From Mesostigma viride (Eukaryota; Streptophyta; Mesostigmatophyceae; Mesostigmatales; Mesostigmataceae): a DNA stretch of 57,500 nt. The notes beneath the pieces were generated by a model. The model was not told where the DNA came from. It worked only from the letters and a program-made list of their open reading frames with translations, and ran no database searches. The stretch lies in assembly GCA_009746045.1 (NCBI GenBank), contig RPFO01000104.1, positions 2,743,296 to 2,800,795 on the forward strand. Reading direction: 5' to 3'. The position numbers were made by a program, and so were the translations under genes. Positions 32,291-42,789 of this stretch are shown piece after piece; positions within the stretch are counted from its first letter, which is position 1, and each line of letters opens with the position of its first letter.

Positions 32291-34755
32291 GCACGAGGGG
32301 GTGCCAACGTGCGCCAGCCAGCCAAAACACTTCGTGCCAAGGCCCAATCCCGCACCTCCCGGGGGAAGTACAAATTCAGGCCCATAAGCGCATTGACACA
32401 CAACTGGCGGCTGTAACACCGTGAGTGCGCCCAAGCGACATACTCGCAATAGTATTCCTCTATCGTCAAGCCGCGCAACAAGCTGCCAACCCGACCCCGC
32501 CGGCTCGCCCACCATGCGAAAAAGGACCTAAGACCCCGATGGTAAACCATCAAAGTAGCCGGCTTCACCTTGCCCTCAAGAAGGGTCAAGTAGCTAGCGC
32601 CAAGCCGAGGCCCGGGATTGGGATGAACACCCTCGCGAGTCAAATCGCGGACCCACCCGGCCACCGAGGCAGCCATGGAAAGCCCCCGCGAAGGCCCATC
32701 CGCAGGCTGAAGCTCACTTGGCGTCCAGACCCATTGTGAGCGGCTGCCGGTGACCAACGTAAGAGCGCACAACCGGCGGCATTGCTTGTTTAACCGGTAA
32801 GAAGAGGAACGCCCTTTAGCCAAGCAGCCCAAAGCGGCAGTGGAGTCCACTAACCTCACCACCCGCTTACCCCATGTTCCGAGGTTCCGGGCCGAGCGCT
32901 CCACCCCCTTCACAGCGGCCCGCACTTCCTTCTCGTTGATGTGCATGGTCGAATCGCGCCAGCGACTCTTGATCCCGACGCGCCATCGCCCGTGGATGAT
33001 GGCTTTTTCCGCGGCCTTGGTCAAGGGTCTAGGCCCGGCATACATGGCCTCACCTGGGGTGAGGAGGGTTGGGTAACCCCGCACCTCCCGGGCCCGAGCT
33101 AATTCCGTCACCTCAGCTGGGGCCATCTCAGCGTAGACAACCCCCTGCCCAAAACTAGACGCATCCGAGGCCACCACCACCGGAGCCAGGGCAGCCCCCC
33201 GGTCCACACGGAGCATGGGGGCCAACGCCATGGCACACTCGAGCTCATCGCGCACACCTTGCCACAAAGGTCGCGTTCGCTGGCCCCACCCCTTGAGGTT
33301 GATGAACTTAAAACTCTGCTGCCATATGGACAAGCAAGTGCGGCTGAGCATCTGCAGCCACACCCACCGGCCCACGACGGCCGCCAGCGCCTCAGCGGTA
33401 GCGCGTCCCCTCTCGAGGAGTACACGAGTGTGCGCAACCACAAGGGTGAGCTGCTTAGCTGTCGGCTCCAACACCCCATCCCGCCGGTGAACAACACCCA
33501 GAGCTTCTAGCTCGTCCTCCCCCTCCGGGCTAGCCATGATCGTCTTGTCCTTGGAGGGCACAAGGTTGTTAGGCGCGTACCCGTCTTCAATAGCACTCGC
33601 GATTAAGCGATTCACCGCCTCGCACGTGCGCCCATTGCTGACCACCAGGTCATCAATAGTGATGGATACCATAGGGGCAGGGGGGTCCTCAAGGTCGATT
33701 TGCATCTCCCTCGTGCTCTCCTCCTTGTACTCGATGGCTAGGGCGGTTGGGTTACCCCATGCATTCCGAAGCACGGTCAGCTCCCCTACACTTGTGAGGC
33801 GGTTCACCTGCCGTCTAGGATCCAAAGCGCCCGTGGCATAGAGGACCATCTCATGGATGGCTTCCCCTAGCGCTACAGCGTGGGAGTGCCCCATGGCCAG
33901 CACTTTCAGCACTGGCCACACCCTCCTCCGCCGCCCCGGCAGCCCGACATCGGTGGACCACACATCAGGTAGCCCTTGATAATCCCACCACCACTCCGGC
34001 ACTTGGATGGTATAGTAATACGAGACCAGATCGCTCTTGGCCGTGTAGCACCGACCCTTGATATAGACCTCCGAGTATATGCCCAGGTGGGGTAACACCG
34101 TCTTAGGGGGGTCCACCCACAGTGCGTTCCCCAACTTCTTATTCACAATGAGCCTTAACTCCCCCACTCCTTTGGCCACCCCAAAACATCCGTCTACCCA
34201 CTTTGGCCGCGTCTCTCGGAACTCCACCATCCCCACGTCCGCTGCCCTCCCCATCAACTTGCCCCACTCCGCCATGGTGCACCCTCGGCTGGGGGCAGGT
34301 ACATTCCAATACCTCGCACTGGCAGCCACCTCCGGCTTGATGCAGTTGGCTTCGCTCGCGTACACCTCTCGCCAACTAGGTCGTAGCGCCAGCAAATCCA
34401 GCAGCTTCGCCTTTCCTGCCACCTCGCGCTTCGGCAGACTCACCCGCTCCGCCACAAGTTGTTCATACTTATTACATTTCCCATAGATTAGATCACTTCC
34501 TTCTGCGGGGCCTGTCGCAACGCCGGTTACGCGGCGACTGTACCACTCGCAGTGCTTCTTGACCCTTTTCAGGGCCTCCGCCGTTCCTCTGGAGCACGCG
34601 CCTCCAGATTTAGGCGGAGGGTCTGCCCCCCCGTGCCATAGCCAATTCAACCACGTAATCACCTTGTGTTGTAGAGTGAAGGTCCGGCGGCGGCGAGTTG
34701 CACGCTGGCGTCTGCGTGCTGACCTCACTCTCCCCCACGTAGTGCTTAGAGGCAT
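32212..34755 (-). CDS. Reverse transcriptase-RNase H polyprotein of the DIRS element
   Basis: The ATG at 34755 is the best start: it follows the gag stop at 34803 by a short gap and precedes a basic stretch (RRRQRATRRRRTF). The polymerase palm carries ITIDDLVVS near 33655, the DIRS form of the usual two-aspartate motif. RNase H follows with VVASDASSFGQG (near 33160), INEKEVRA, LVDSTAALG and QWVWTPSELQPADGPSR. After it comes GVHPNPGP at about 32609-32632, then the core-binding part of the recombinase. About 847 residues as written, ending at 32212 after the frame changes in the homopolymer at 32282. A methyltransferase domain of the kind found in some DIRS relatives is not visible. Confidence 0.85.
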   Translation of the reverse strand: MPLSTTWGRVRSARRRQRATRRRRTFTLQHKVITWLNWLWHGGADPPPKSGGACSRGTAEALKRVKKHCEWYSRRVTGVATGPAEGSDLIYGKCNKYEQLVAERVSLPKREVAGKAKLLDLLALRPSWREVYASEANCIKPEVAASARYWNVPAPSRGCTMAEWGKLMGRAADVGMVEFRETRPKWVDGCFGVAKGVGELRLIVNKKLGNALWVDPPKTVLPHLGIYSEVYIKGRCYTAKSDLVSYYYTIQVPEWWWDYQGLPDVWSTDVGLPGRRRRVWPVLKVLAMGHSHAVALGEAIHEMVLYATGALDPRRQVNRLTSVGELTVLRNAWGNPTALAIEYKEESTREMQIDLEDPPAPMVSITIDDLVVSNGRTCEAVNRLIASAIEDGYAPNNLVPSKDKTIMASPEGEDELEALGVVHRRDGVLEPTAKQLTLVVAHTRVLLERGRATAEALAAVVGRWVWLQMLSRTCLSIWQQSFKFINLKGWGQRTRPLWQGVRDELECAMALAPMLRVDRGAALAPVVVASDASSFGQGVVYAEMAPAEVTELARAREVRGYPTLLTPGEAMYAGPRPLTKAAEKAIIHGRWRVGIKSRWRDSTMHINEKEVRAAVKGVERSARNLGTWGKRVVRLVDSTAALGCLAKGRSSSYRLNKQCRRLCALTLVTGSRSQWVWTPSELQPADGPSRGLSMAASVAGWVRDLTREGVHPNPGPRLGASYLTLLEGKVKPATLMVYHRGLRSFFAWWASRRGRVGSLLRGLTIEEYYCEYVAWAHSRCYSRQLCVNALMGLNLYFPREVRDWALARSVLAGWRTLAPPRAPPPFHGRLRLRLLVLWCSSGSLVRL

Positions 34756-34802
34756 TGTAGGAAGAGGCAGTGGGAAGGGGGAGCGGTTTACCCTTTCGGT
34801 GT

Positions 34803-35861
34803 TTACTTGGTTTGCTGGGCCTTGCCCAGCTTCTCCATCATCGTGGCGCTTTGCAGGGCCATCTTCATGGCCGGGTTGCTCACCAAGGAGGCATCTTCCT
34901 TGAGAGCAAGGAGGTGGCCAGCCACCTTCCACCCTCCTGACCCCTGGCTCTCCACTAGGAGCATGGCTGCCACCACCCTCATGAGATACTCTACCCCAGC
35001 CAACTCCCCGGCTGCCGGCCCCAACTCCTTGAAGAGTGTGTCCATGGCCAGGGCGATGTTCATGACCACCTTCCTGCTTTCCTGGTTCCTCCACCCCCCT
35101 TGGCGAGTAGCCATGATCCAACTCTTTATCCCCCCTCCATTGTCGTTGGCATCCTCGAGCACCTCGGGGAGCACTCTCTCTTGCACCCTCCAATTCACCA
35201 CTTGTGCTCGAGTGGGCAGCGTCACCCCTTTGGTCTTTTTCGGCTTCCTGGAAGCCCCATCTGCCCCGGCCAGCGCATCCTTCAATTTCGTCAGGAAATC
35301 CTCTTCCTCGGACTCCTCCTCCTCCTCCTCTTCTTTGCCCGCCTGCCCCTGCTTGCCAATAATAGCCGCCAGCTCCAAGAGCTGCTCCCTCACATCCCCC
35401 GCGGCCTTTCCCTTGCTCGGGGCTGGGCTTCCGACTTTTTTCGTCCCCTTTTTCGCCCCTTTCGTGGGCCGGCGTGGTGGCTGCATCTCCTCTTCGTCCG
35501 AGTCCGCCAAGTCCCGGGCGCTTTGGAGGGCTGCCACTAGCGCTTCGTTTGGGTCCGCTGCTGCCAGAATTTCAGGCCCGTCCACGTGGTCGACCAGCAG
35601 TCCAACGACGGACTCCAGCTGGGCCGCAGACCACCGGCTGACAGTAGTTACCCAGTCGGTCCCGAGGACCGCCTCAAAGGCAGCGCACACTTCAGGCAGG
35701 CCCGAGCAAGTGGAGAGCTCCTGATGGAGCCTTTTCTTCTGCGTCGGCCAGCCTAGTCGGCCCTTTCCCGTCTGTTTAGTAGCTGTCGGCACCTCGGGAT
35801 TAGCTTTCGGTAATTGCTTCCCAGCACCTGTCGAACCTGGCTTCCGCCCGGGCTTCGGCAT
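34803..35861 (-). CDS. Gag-like ORF of the DIRS element
   Basis: 352 residues from an ATG at 35861. Begins with a Lys/Pro-rich segment (MPKPGRKPG), continues with a helical block (EVCAAFEAVLGTDWVTTV), a basic tract (KGAKKGTKKVG), a glutamate-rich tract near 35330, then a helical C-terminal half (VVNWRVQERVLPEVLEDA, YLMRVVAAMLLVESQG). No zinc knuckle is visible. Position upstream of RT-RNase H and composition support a nucleocapsid-like role; sequence similarity cannot be judged by eye. Confidence 0.75.
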   Translation of the reverse strand: MPKPGRKPGSTGAGKQLPKANPEVPTATKQTGKGRLGWPTQKKRLHQELSTCSGLPEVCAAFEAVLGTDWVTTVSRWSAAQLESVVGLLVDHVDGPEILAAADPNEALVAALQSARDLADSDEEEMQPPRRPTKGAKKGTKKVGSPAPSKGKAAGDVREQLLELAAIIGKQGQAGKEEEEEEESEEEDFLTKLKDALAGADGASRKPKKTKGVTLPTRAQVVNWRVQERVLPEVLEDANDNGGGIKSWIMATRQGGWRNQESRKVVMNIALAMDTLFKELGPAAGELAGVEYLMRVVAAMLLVESQGSGGWKVAGHLLALKEDASLVSNPAMKMALQSATMMEKLGKAQQTK

Positions 35862-35955
35862 CCCAGCCGCTTTGCAGAAAGGAATTCTGGGCGTCAGCTA
35901 CGCTGCCCCTGACCCCTGTCGCCGCCTTCGTTAAAACAAAAGAGACCGCCATGGG

Positions 35956-38152
35956 TATAGAAAACACACAACTTAGTACATCATTGAAGAAACCATACAT
36001 ATACATGCGCAAACCATGATATAAAGGCAAAAACCTTTGAACGCATGGCCGGGTACAAAAATTAACACTTTATATTTATAAAGTAGAAGGAACCATTAAC
36101 ACATCGGCATGAACTGTCGATCAATAGTACCAACTATGTAGAGTTATTATAAATAGTGATGGATCTGACAACCTTAATTTTGCCACTTGGGCAATTAGGT
36201 CCGTAATTATTCATCCGGCGAAAACCACTAGATCCCCGGAATCAATTCCACATTATGCTCACATTAACTTAATTATAACGCGGAATAGATACCGGCGAGT
36301 GGTTTTCGCCGGATGAATAATTACGGACCTAATTGCCCAAGTGGCAGTAAGGTTCCGTCACTATTTATAATAAGTGTAACTTAGGTGCAAAACTTCAAGG
36401 GAGCAAACCTAGTTCATGCCAGGTACTGAATTATAAACATTAAAAATTCTGATGCCTCGATCACTGAGGTCCGACGAGAAAACAATAATGCATCATTGGC
36501 ACAACTTAGTAAGTATAAAAGAGTATTAACCCAAGTTAGTACTACCCACATATTTGTCAAATTCCCTTGTAAATCCTGCACGTCATGGCGATTGGCATGC
36601 AAGCCTTAGTACACCGCCCGCATTGTTCTAAGTTAATTTTACTAAATAATTATGAGGCCAGGCGTTGACCGCCTGCAAACGATAAATAACACAAAAGATG
36701 TTCAAATATTCAATGCCCGAGTGTAGTCCCCTGACAGTGGTTTCTCTAGCTATTGAGTACCAAACAAACAAAGTGTAAATAAATATTCTTTGACTGCCAA
36801 AACTGCGCTTCTTTCGCGGCAAAAAACAAAGAAATATTACATCTTTGGCTGTCAGACAAATGTGCTTTTACTGGCGGTAACCCTCAGTGCAGCCTGCTGG
36901 GTTATACCAAACAAACAAAGAATTATTAAACTGCGGCCAGCCAGCTAGTTCAACGGACTTGTTCGTTAACCAAACTAACTAACTAATAATTACTTAATTG
37001 GACGGGCTCAGTAGCGCTTCAATGCAACCAACGAAACGCTATTGTCTAATTCCGAAGGGCCTTTCGGCTGAACCGAATGAAAATTAACTATGCTGGCGCT
37101 GTACGTGAGTAGATCGAGTAATATAGAACTAGGGCTGGGTGCAATGATTAAGTCAGAGAGTCGACATGCACCAGGAGTTAACATTGCAACAACATCATCT
37201 GGCAGCAGAAAACGCTGATGACACCCCAGTAGCTGACAAAAATAGCGACGACGGTGCTGAATCGATATCATTATCAAGACAACCAGCGCAGCTAGCCAGA
37301 AATCGGGAGAATCCGGACCATGGAAGCGCGAGCCTGCATCATTATATAAATATGCATAGTATTATTTCCAACATGCATGTTATATACAAATATGCATATT
37401 ATTTCCAGCATGAATCGATATGATCAATATGTTATAAAGATGCATCATTGCATATATAGTGCAGCCTAGCTGCCACAGTCCTACTACTGGCAGCATGCTG
37501 TTATAGCCAATGATGCAGGGTCGAGCTCTGGCTGGCGAGATCAGCTGCCCATGCCGGCACAGTCATCATGCATATGGCACACTGCTGCACGTACGAACCA
37601 CTGAGAGGCGATTACATAAATACATAAACAATGAATACCCAATACTCCCCATATTTCTGAATAAGTTGATGCAGGTTTGCGAATTATTACAGCTGCATGG
37701 CGTGCTTGCATGCAGTTTGCACCAAACAGTGAAACATTAAGTCAAACTATTATGTGCGCAGAAACTAGAAAACCAACCGATCGAGATATACAGACCAAGA
37801 CTATTTTAGTTTACTATTTATTTATATCAACATTTAATGGCAGCATGTCACTGAAATTCAATGTGGTCCAGAAACGCTGTGACAGCTTAAGTACTGGATA
37901 ATGAAGCTAGTGTAAGATAACAGTTCCAGCTGAGTTGATGGGTTGCAGAAATTAAGTCCGCACACATTGATCATCATCACGCCCCTAGTGAAAGTATCAC
38001 CAGCTCAGGTCTTTATAATTTTGTGCGCCTACCACCCACGTTTAGGCAAATGGTTGGAGTTGTAAAAGGAAAAGTCAAAGAAAAGTCAAACCACGTCAGA
38101 AATATCAAAAAACCTTGCCTAGCTAGCTTAGTAGTAGCAGTAGTAGCTTATG
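35956..38152. other. AT-rich stretch without genes; contains a MITE-like inverted repeat
   Basis: About 2.2 kb of AT-rich DNA between the DIRS and Copia-like elements. No convincing coding frame. It includes the inverted-repeat element at 36144-36373 and a segment at 37276-37347 that recurs at 56424-56495. Confidence 0.6.
36144..36373. mobile_element. Short inverted-repeat (MITE-like) element, 230 bp
   Basis: The first 86 bp (36144-36229) are inversely repeated with small differences at 36298-36373. Both arms begin TTATTATAAATAGTGA and end in GGCGAAAACCACT, leaving a spacer of about 68 bp. The RNA or single strand would form a long hairpin. No coding capacity; target duplication not clear. 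Confidence 0.85.
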
Positions 38153-38157
38153 GTCAC

Positions 38158-38683
38158 AGTTAATGCACTCGTGCAAATGGATGCGAACGTGTGTTGGATT
38201 ATGCAATGGCTGGCATAATATCAACCCATGCAAGCTTGCCAAGCTGGATTGCATGGGCACGTAGGTTAGGGTAACCTAGCTATCCTGTACTAGTGCTAAC
38301 CAATGAGGTGCTGGCTCCGTCCAGCTAGATCTACTCCAGCTAGGACTGATACGATGCCCACAGGCAACGACTGCCTAACAGCACTACGTGGACGGTCCTG
38401 GACCTCCCCTAGGACCTCCGTACAGGACTAGCACTGCAACCACCTTGTGGTCTGCATCACAGCTCATAAACCCTACCACGTGAATACCCACGTGCGTGTG
38501 CACTACATATCTCAGTGCTAATATCTAGCACCCACGTGCCCATCCTGGCACGTGCGGATCTAAATCCTAGTAGAGATATGTCCAGTGTACTACACTCCCG
38601 TCCATGTCCGTATCCCACTTGGGAGACGGGGACAACGCCACGTGTACTGATACATAGTCTAGGCCTGAAGCCCTAGAATAACT
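38158..38683 (-). repeat. 3' LTR of the Copia-related element
   Basis: Starts AGTTAATGCA and ends GAATAACT on the + strand. Differs from the other LTR by two substitutions (near 38598 and 38635) and a 4-bp indel near 38652. Confidence 0.9.
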
Positions 38684-39060
38684 CCCATTATTACTTTTCT
38701 TTGGGGAGTGAGGGGAAGACTCTTCCCACAACCCACTCATATGCCAACCACTACTGATAAGCAAGGTTTCCCACAGGGACAACCAGGACACTGAAAGAGA
38801 TGCATTTATAAAAGCGCCCATAGCTCCTCCGTGTTGGATACAACATCCCCACTGGTTGGGTGCCTGTGTTGGGAATAAACCATTGCCAGAAAAATATGAC
38901 CACACGTTTTATTGACAAAGTACAAGCCATCAATAAAGGAGGACCCTTCTGACCTCAAGCTTTAATGACGCAAAGAGAGCCTTACGGGTGGGACACTTCA
39001 GACCCTGGCACCCCATGACCACCCTCCTATCTGGTGCTAATAGCCCTGGGCTGAGGCACT

Positions 39061-41290
39061 TCACCCTCTGCCATTGTATGGGTTCATCAGCGTGTATAGG
39101 ACTCTGTACTGAGGCCCTGCAGCCTGTGGCACTTTTGTGAGTGCGTCTGCTGCATTGTCAGGGTCTCGGATGTGAGTCTTGGACTCCAGATAGGTACACT
39201 CCTGCTTGAGGACAATCCAGTCCAAATCGGTGTGCACAGCCAAGGGGTTGTCCAGGAAAGAGAGAAGGGATTGACTGTCAGTCAGCAGATGGGATTTGAC
39301 ACCAGCATAACTACCAGCCTGATGCTGCAACCACACCAGCAGATGGTTCAAGTACCTGGCATGTAACACAGCAGATACCACAGCACGGCATTCAGCTACA
39401 TTGCTGCTGACTGCCTTGCGCTTGTGGAGTCTACTGAACCAGGAAACCAAAGACTGCTTGCCAGTGGGGTTAGACAACATAAAGAGACCTGCCTCTCTGG
39501 CTTGTACCTTAGTGACTACCCGTGACTCCATGGAACTGTCCATCATGCATGTGATGTGAATGGGTTGGAACAGATCCAAGGCATGAAGAATAAGGGGAGG
39601 ACCATCATGTAACACCTGTTTAATAGCCCTAGACCCTACCTCCATGAGAACATCATCATCCACTCTGCTGACCACGGCCAGATGAGGAGCACAAGTGGCA
39701 CATAGCCAACCTAGCTTACCCCTAATAGTGGGACAGAGATCAGGAGTGATGTCAGAGGGAAGAACATCCTTGCAAGACATGACATACTCAGGGGATGCTT
39801 TGAGAGAACACACCCACTCCTTCTGCTCCTTAAACAGGTTCAGAATGATGCCACAGAACTTGACAGGGTCTTTCCCCAGCTCCAGCTGCTTGCCTAATTC
39901 AAAGCTAGCAGACACTTGAGCAATGAAATCCTCCACAGCTGCCCTGGGACCAGTAATGAGCTGATCATCCCCATGCCACACAAACATCATCATACCAGCA
40001 GGATGAGGGATGGTGAAGAAACAAGGGTCAATATCATCATACTGGGCCCCCAGCTTCAGGAAGACCTCTTGGGCTGACAGCCTGAAAATTTTAGGTGCTG
40101 ACTGAAGCCCTTCTACCCCCAAGTTAGGCCTTAAATGAGGTTCCTTGATGTCCCCAGACCAGACTTTGGGAGTGTTTACCACATAGACTTGACCCCTCCA
40201 CACCTTTTGGGCTATGTCAGGGTTGCCTTTAAGGAAGGCTCGTTTAATGTCAGTGGCTTTACACACGTAGTCCTTACCAGCATTCAGATGGTGAAGGAAA
40301 GTGGCCAACAGGACCTTAAGAGACGTCTGCTGAATACCAGGGGTATACAGCTCAGCCTCTGTTAGCTCAGTGGAGCCCCTGAACTCCGTGACACAAGGTC
40401 TGGCATGAAAAATGGGAGGTGTCCCATCTGCCTGGGGTTTATGCTTGCAGACAAACTTCAGTCTGAGCTTTCTGGCCCCTTGTGGCAGTGCCTCAATCGG
40501 TGTTACAGGTGGTACCTGGGACTTGCTACGTGGATCAGGACAAACCCATTCCTCTCTAGCCCTGTTAAAGGCTTCCATCCATTTCAGAAAACCAATCTGC
40601 GTTTGACAGTCTTTGACCACATCATCATAGGACAAGGGAGACATGGACGCTATGTCCCATCTACCAAGCCCAAACGCAGAGGGGTGTAGCTTCTGAGAAT
40701 GAATGAGGGAATCAACACAGGGTTCCTGACCTGGGAGGTATTTTATGTTGACAGCATTGATGGCTGCTTCCAGGCCATCACTGATCTGTGTTAAAGGAAT
40801 TTTAAAATGGTCCAGGGTGACCTGCCCCACCCCAGTCACACTCAACCTCCCAGCTGAGATGACTACTCCAGGGTATGAGACAAATGGTTCCCCCAGCAGT
40901 GCATTCCCCTTGTAGCCCTCTACTACCTGGAAGGGAGTGGGCACACCCAGAATGGGAATTAGCACTTGGCCTTTGACTGCCATTTTTGTTTTGCCTGAAA
41001 AATCTGACACTCTAGCCCAGGGCGAGCGTTGCAGACTTAGGCCAGATACAGCTTGTGCACTGATGATGCTCACCTGTGCCTGTGTGTCTACTGCCAGAAT
41101 ACTGGGATCCTGGTCAGATTCACCCACAGCATTGACTTGTGCTGCACCTGCTGCCATTTGTGCCTTGGCAGTGTGTGCTCTATGTAGAGCTTTTAGAGCC
41201 TCAGCAAATTTATTCCTGGGGACAACAGGATCTGCTGCTACTTGTGGCTGTTCCTGAGATGAGGGAGGAGCGACCTGCTGCTCATCCAGT
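39061..41290 (-). CDS. Protease-like, reverse transcriptase and RNase H region of the Copia-related element
   Basis: The frame is open from about 41290 to a stop at 39061. It begins with a linker (FAEALKALHRAHTAKAQ), then AVDTQAQVSII near 41090, which fits the active-site loop of an aspartic protease except that the usual Gly is Gln, and NALLGEPFVS near 40895, like the second conserved strand. RT follows with ATDIKRAFLKGNP near 40250 and FVWHGDDQLITG near 39970, the two-aspartate motif. RNase H is represented by CMMDSSMESR near 39545, VSSNVAECRAVVSA near 39390, LLTDSQSLLSF near 39275 and DPDNAADALTKVP near 39145, the typical Copia ending. About 740 residues. Confidence 0.85.
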
Positions 41291-41828
41291 GCACGTTCCT
41301 CCTGCCCAGTGGACCATTGGGCTGTGGTGGGGCTGCACCACTGAGGAACACAGGAGCGTCTATGGTTGTGTTGCTTGCATCAGCTATGTCCCTGGCCAGT
41401 TCACTGGGTGAGACCAACCCACCAGACTGAGGCTCTGAATCCATGTCCAAGAATTCTACCCCTGACACGTCTGCCAAAGGAGGGTAATAAAGCTTCAGTC
41501 TATGCTTGCCAACCATTCGCTCTCTGTGATGCTGAATAGTCACCGTGTCACCTGTTTCTGACAACCTGATGATTTCAGCTGGACCATGCCATCTACCAGA
41601 GTGGGCTTTGTTCCCTTCCCCCTCCCTATAGTAGAGTACCTGATCCCCCACTTCAAACACAGGCCTGGCATTACTTTTATCCTTTTTTGCCAGCAACTTG
41701 GCCAAGTGTTGCCTTTGCGTGTTGTAGTGGTCTAGTACCTCCTGAGAGTAGCTACCTGATTGCAGGCCAATTGGTGTGATTTCACCAAAAGGAGAAGACA
41801 TGAGGGTTTGGTGTTCAGAGTTCTGCAC
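41238..41828 (-). CDS. Integrase C-terminal segment of the Copia-related element
   Basis: Carries NSEHQTLMSSPFGEITPIGL (end of the integrase core), FEVGDQVLYYREGEG and SGRWHGPAEIIRLSETGDTV. The last two resemble the small DNA-binding beta-barrel at the end of retroviral-type integrases. It is one frame away from the catalytic part upstream and from the protease-RT part downstream, so two shifts separate it from its neighbours as written. Confidence 0.7.
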   Translation of the reverse strand: MQNSEHQTLMSSPFGEITPIGLQSGSYSQEVLDHYNTQRQHLAKLLAKKDKSNARPVFEVGDQVLYYREGEGNKAHSGRWHGPAEIIRLSETGDTVTIQHHRERMVGKHRLKLYYPPLADVSGVEFLDMDSEPQSGGLVSPSELARDIADASNTTIDAPVFLSGAAPPQPNGPLGRRNVHWMSSRSLLPHLRNSHK

Positions 41829-42780
41829 ACCTCAGCTGCCCACGCTGTCCTATCAGCATAGCTCCCAGACTCTGCTGTCCTGGACTCATTTTTCTTTATG
41901 AGGTCCCTGATAGCACGCATGGTACGTTCAATCATCCCCTGGCGTTCATGATCTTGAGCCCCAGCAATGTCTATCTTGGGCAGATCAGGATAATCTTGTA
42001 TCCACGTGAACTGCTGATCCAGCATTAGTTTTTCCTGAGGATGATACCGTGCTAGTGCAATCAGCAGGGCTCTGTGCAGTTGTTCATTGGCCATGCCTGG
42101 CAAGGGTTCTATCACAACAAACCTAGACCAGGCATCTTTTAGGACCAAGTAATACACCGTGTCCTTCACCAGGTGTATCACATCCCCTACTAGCTTTCCT
42201 CTAGCCAGTGGTGGGGTGGCCACATGCCATCTCTTGGGTTTAGGTGCATGCAGTTGGCACGCTTCACAGTGCTTCCTGACATGCCTGCACATCTGTTCCA
42301 GGTCACGGCCATCAATTTTATTGGCCAGCCTTTCTGCCACTGCCTCATGCCCCATTGCCTTGTGTAGCTGCTGGGCTAACCTGGCATAGGATATAACCTT
42401 ATCTGCTGCTGCATCTAAGGAGGCTATAGTGGGATCTTGGGCCACCTGTGCTAACGTCATGTCATAAGCCAGGTCCCAATCCACGTCCTCACTGTCAGGC
42501 AATACAGAGCAAATAGAGGGTACACGGCCATTAAGAAACCAGGGTACAGGAGACTTACAGTCGTCCTGAGTGCTGGCTTGTTTTGGGGTGCGCCCCGTCG
42601 AGGCTCCCTTCCTGGGCTTGTTGCAGCGTCCCCCTGCAGGTAACGGGTGGCGGGGCTCCCAGCAACCTGGGCACACATCCACATCAGATCCAAGTTCGGG
42701 TTTGCCCTTCCAGCAATCATCCCTCTCATGCCCCTTGCATGAGCACCTGGTGCAGTACAGGGTGGAGTCGTGAGGCTTAC
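41732..42780 (-). CDS. Gag zinc knuckle and integrase catalytic core of the Copia-related element
   Basis: The frame opens near 42780 with YCTRCSCKGHERDDC and VCPGCWEPRHPL, cysteine-rich sequence fitting a CCHC-type knuckle. An integrase zinc domain follows (AMGHEAVAERL, HCEACQLHAPKPKRW), then the catalytic core: GDVIHLVKDTVYYLVL with the first Asp, LMLDQQFTW near 42020 with the second, and ERQGMIERTMRAIRDL near 41930 with the Glu. The region between knuckle and integrase has no D-S/T-G motif, so no protease lies in its normal Copia place. Ends at a stop at 41732 after a frame change near 41825. Confidence 0.8.
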
Positions 42781-42789
42781 CTTTTTGAC

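Larger units (their letters stand above)
30923..35955 (-). mobile_element. DIRS/PAT-type tyrosine-recombinase retrotransposon
   Basis: Coding order on the minus strand is gag-like, reverse transcriptase with RNase H, then tyrosine recombinase. There are no LTRs and no integrase. Two identical 134-bp repeats lie downstream of the recombinase at 31469-31602 and 30923-31056. A 21-bp stretch ending GAGACCGCCATG occurs near the 5' end (about 35934-35954) and again between the 134-bp repeats (about 31092-31112). This A1-B1-A2-B2 arrangement is the split direct repeat pattern of PAT-like DIRS elements, which integrate as circles through the recombinase without a target duplication. Identity of the 134-bp repeats suggests recent activity. 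Confidence 0.85.
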
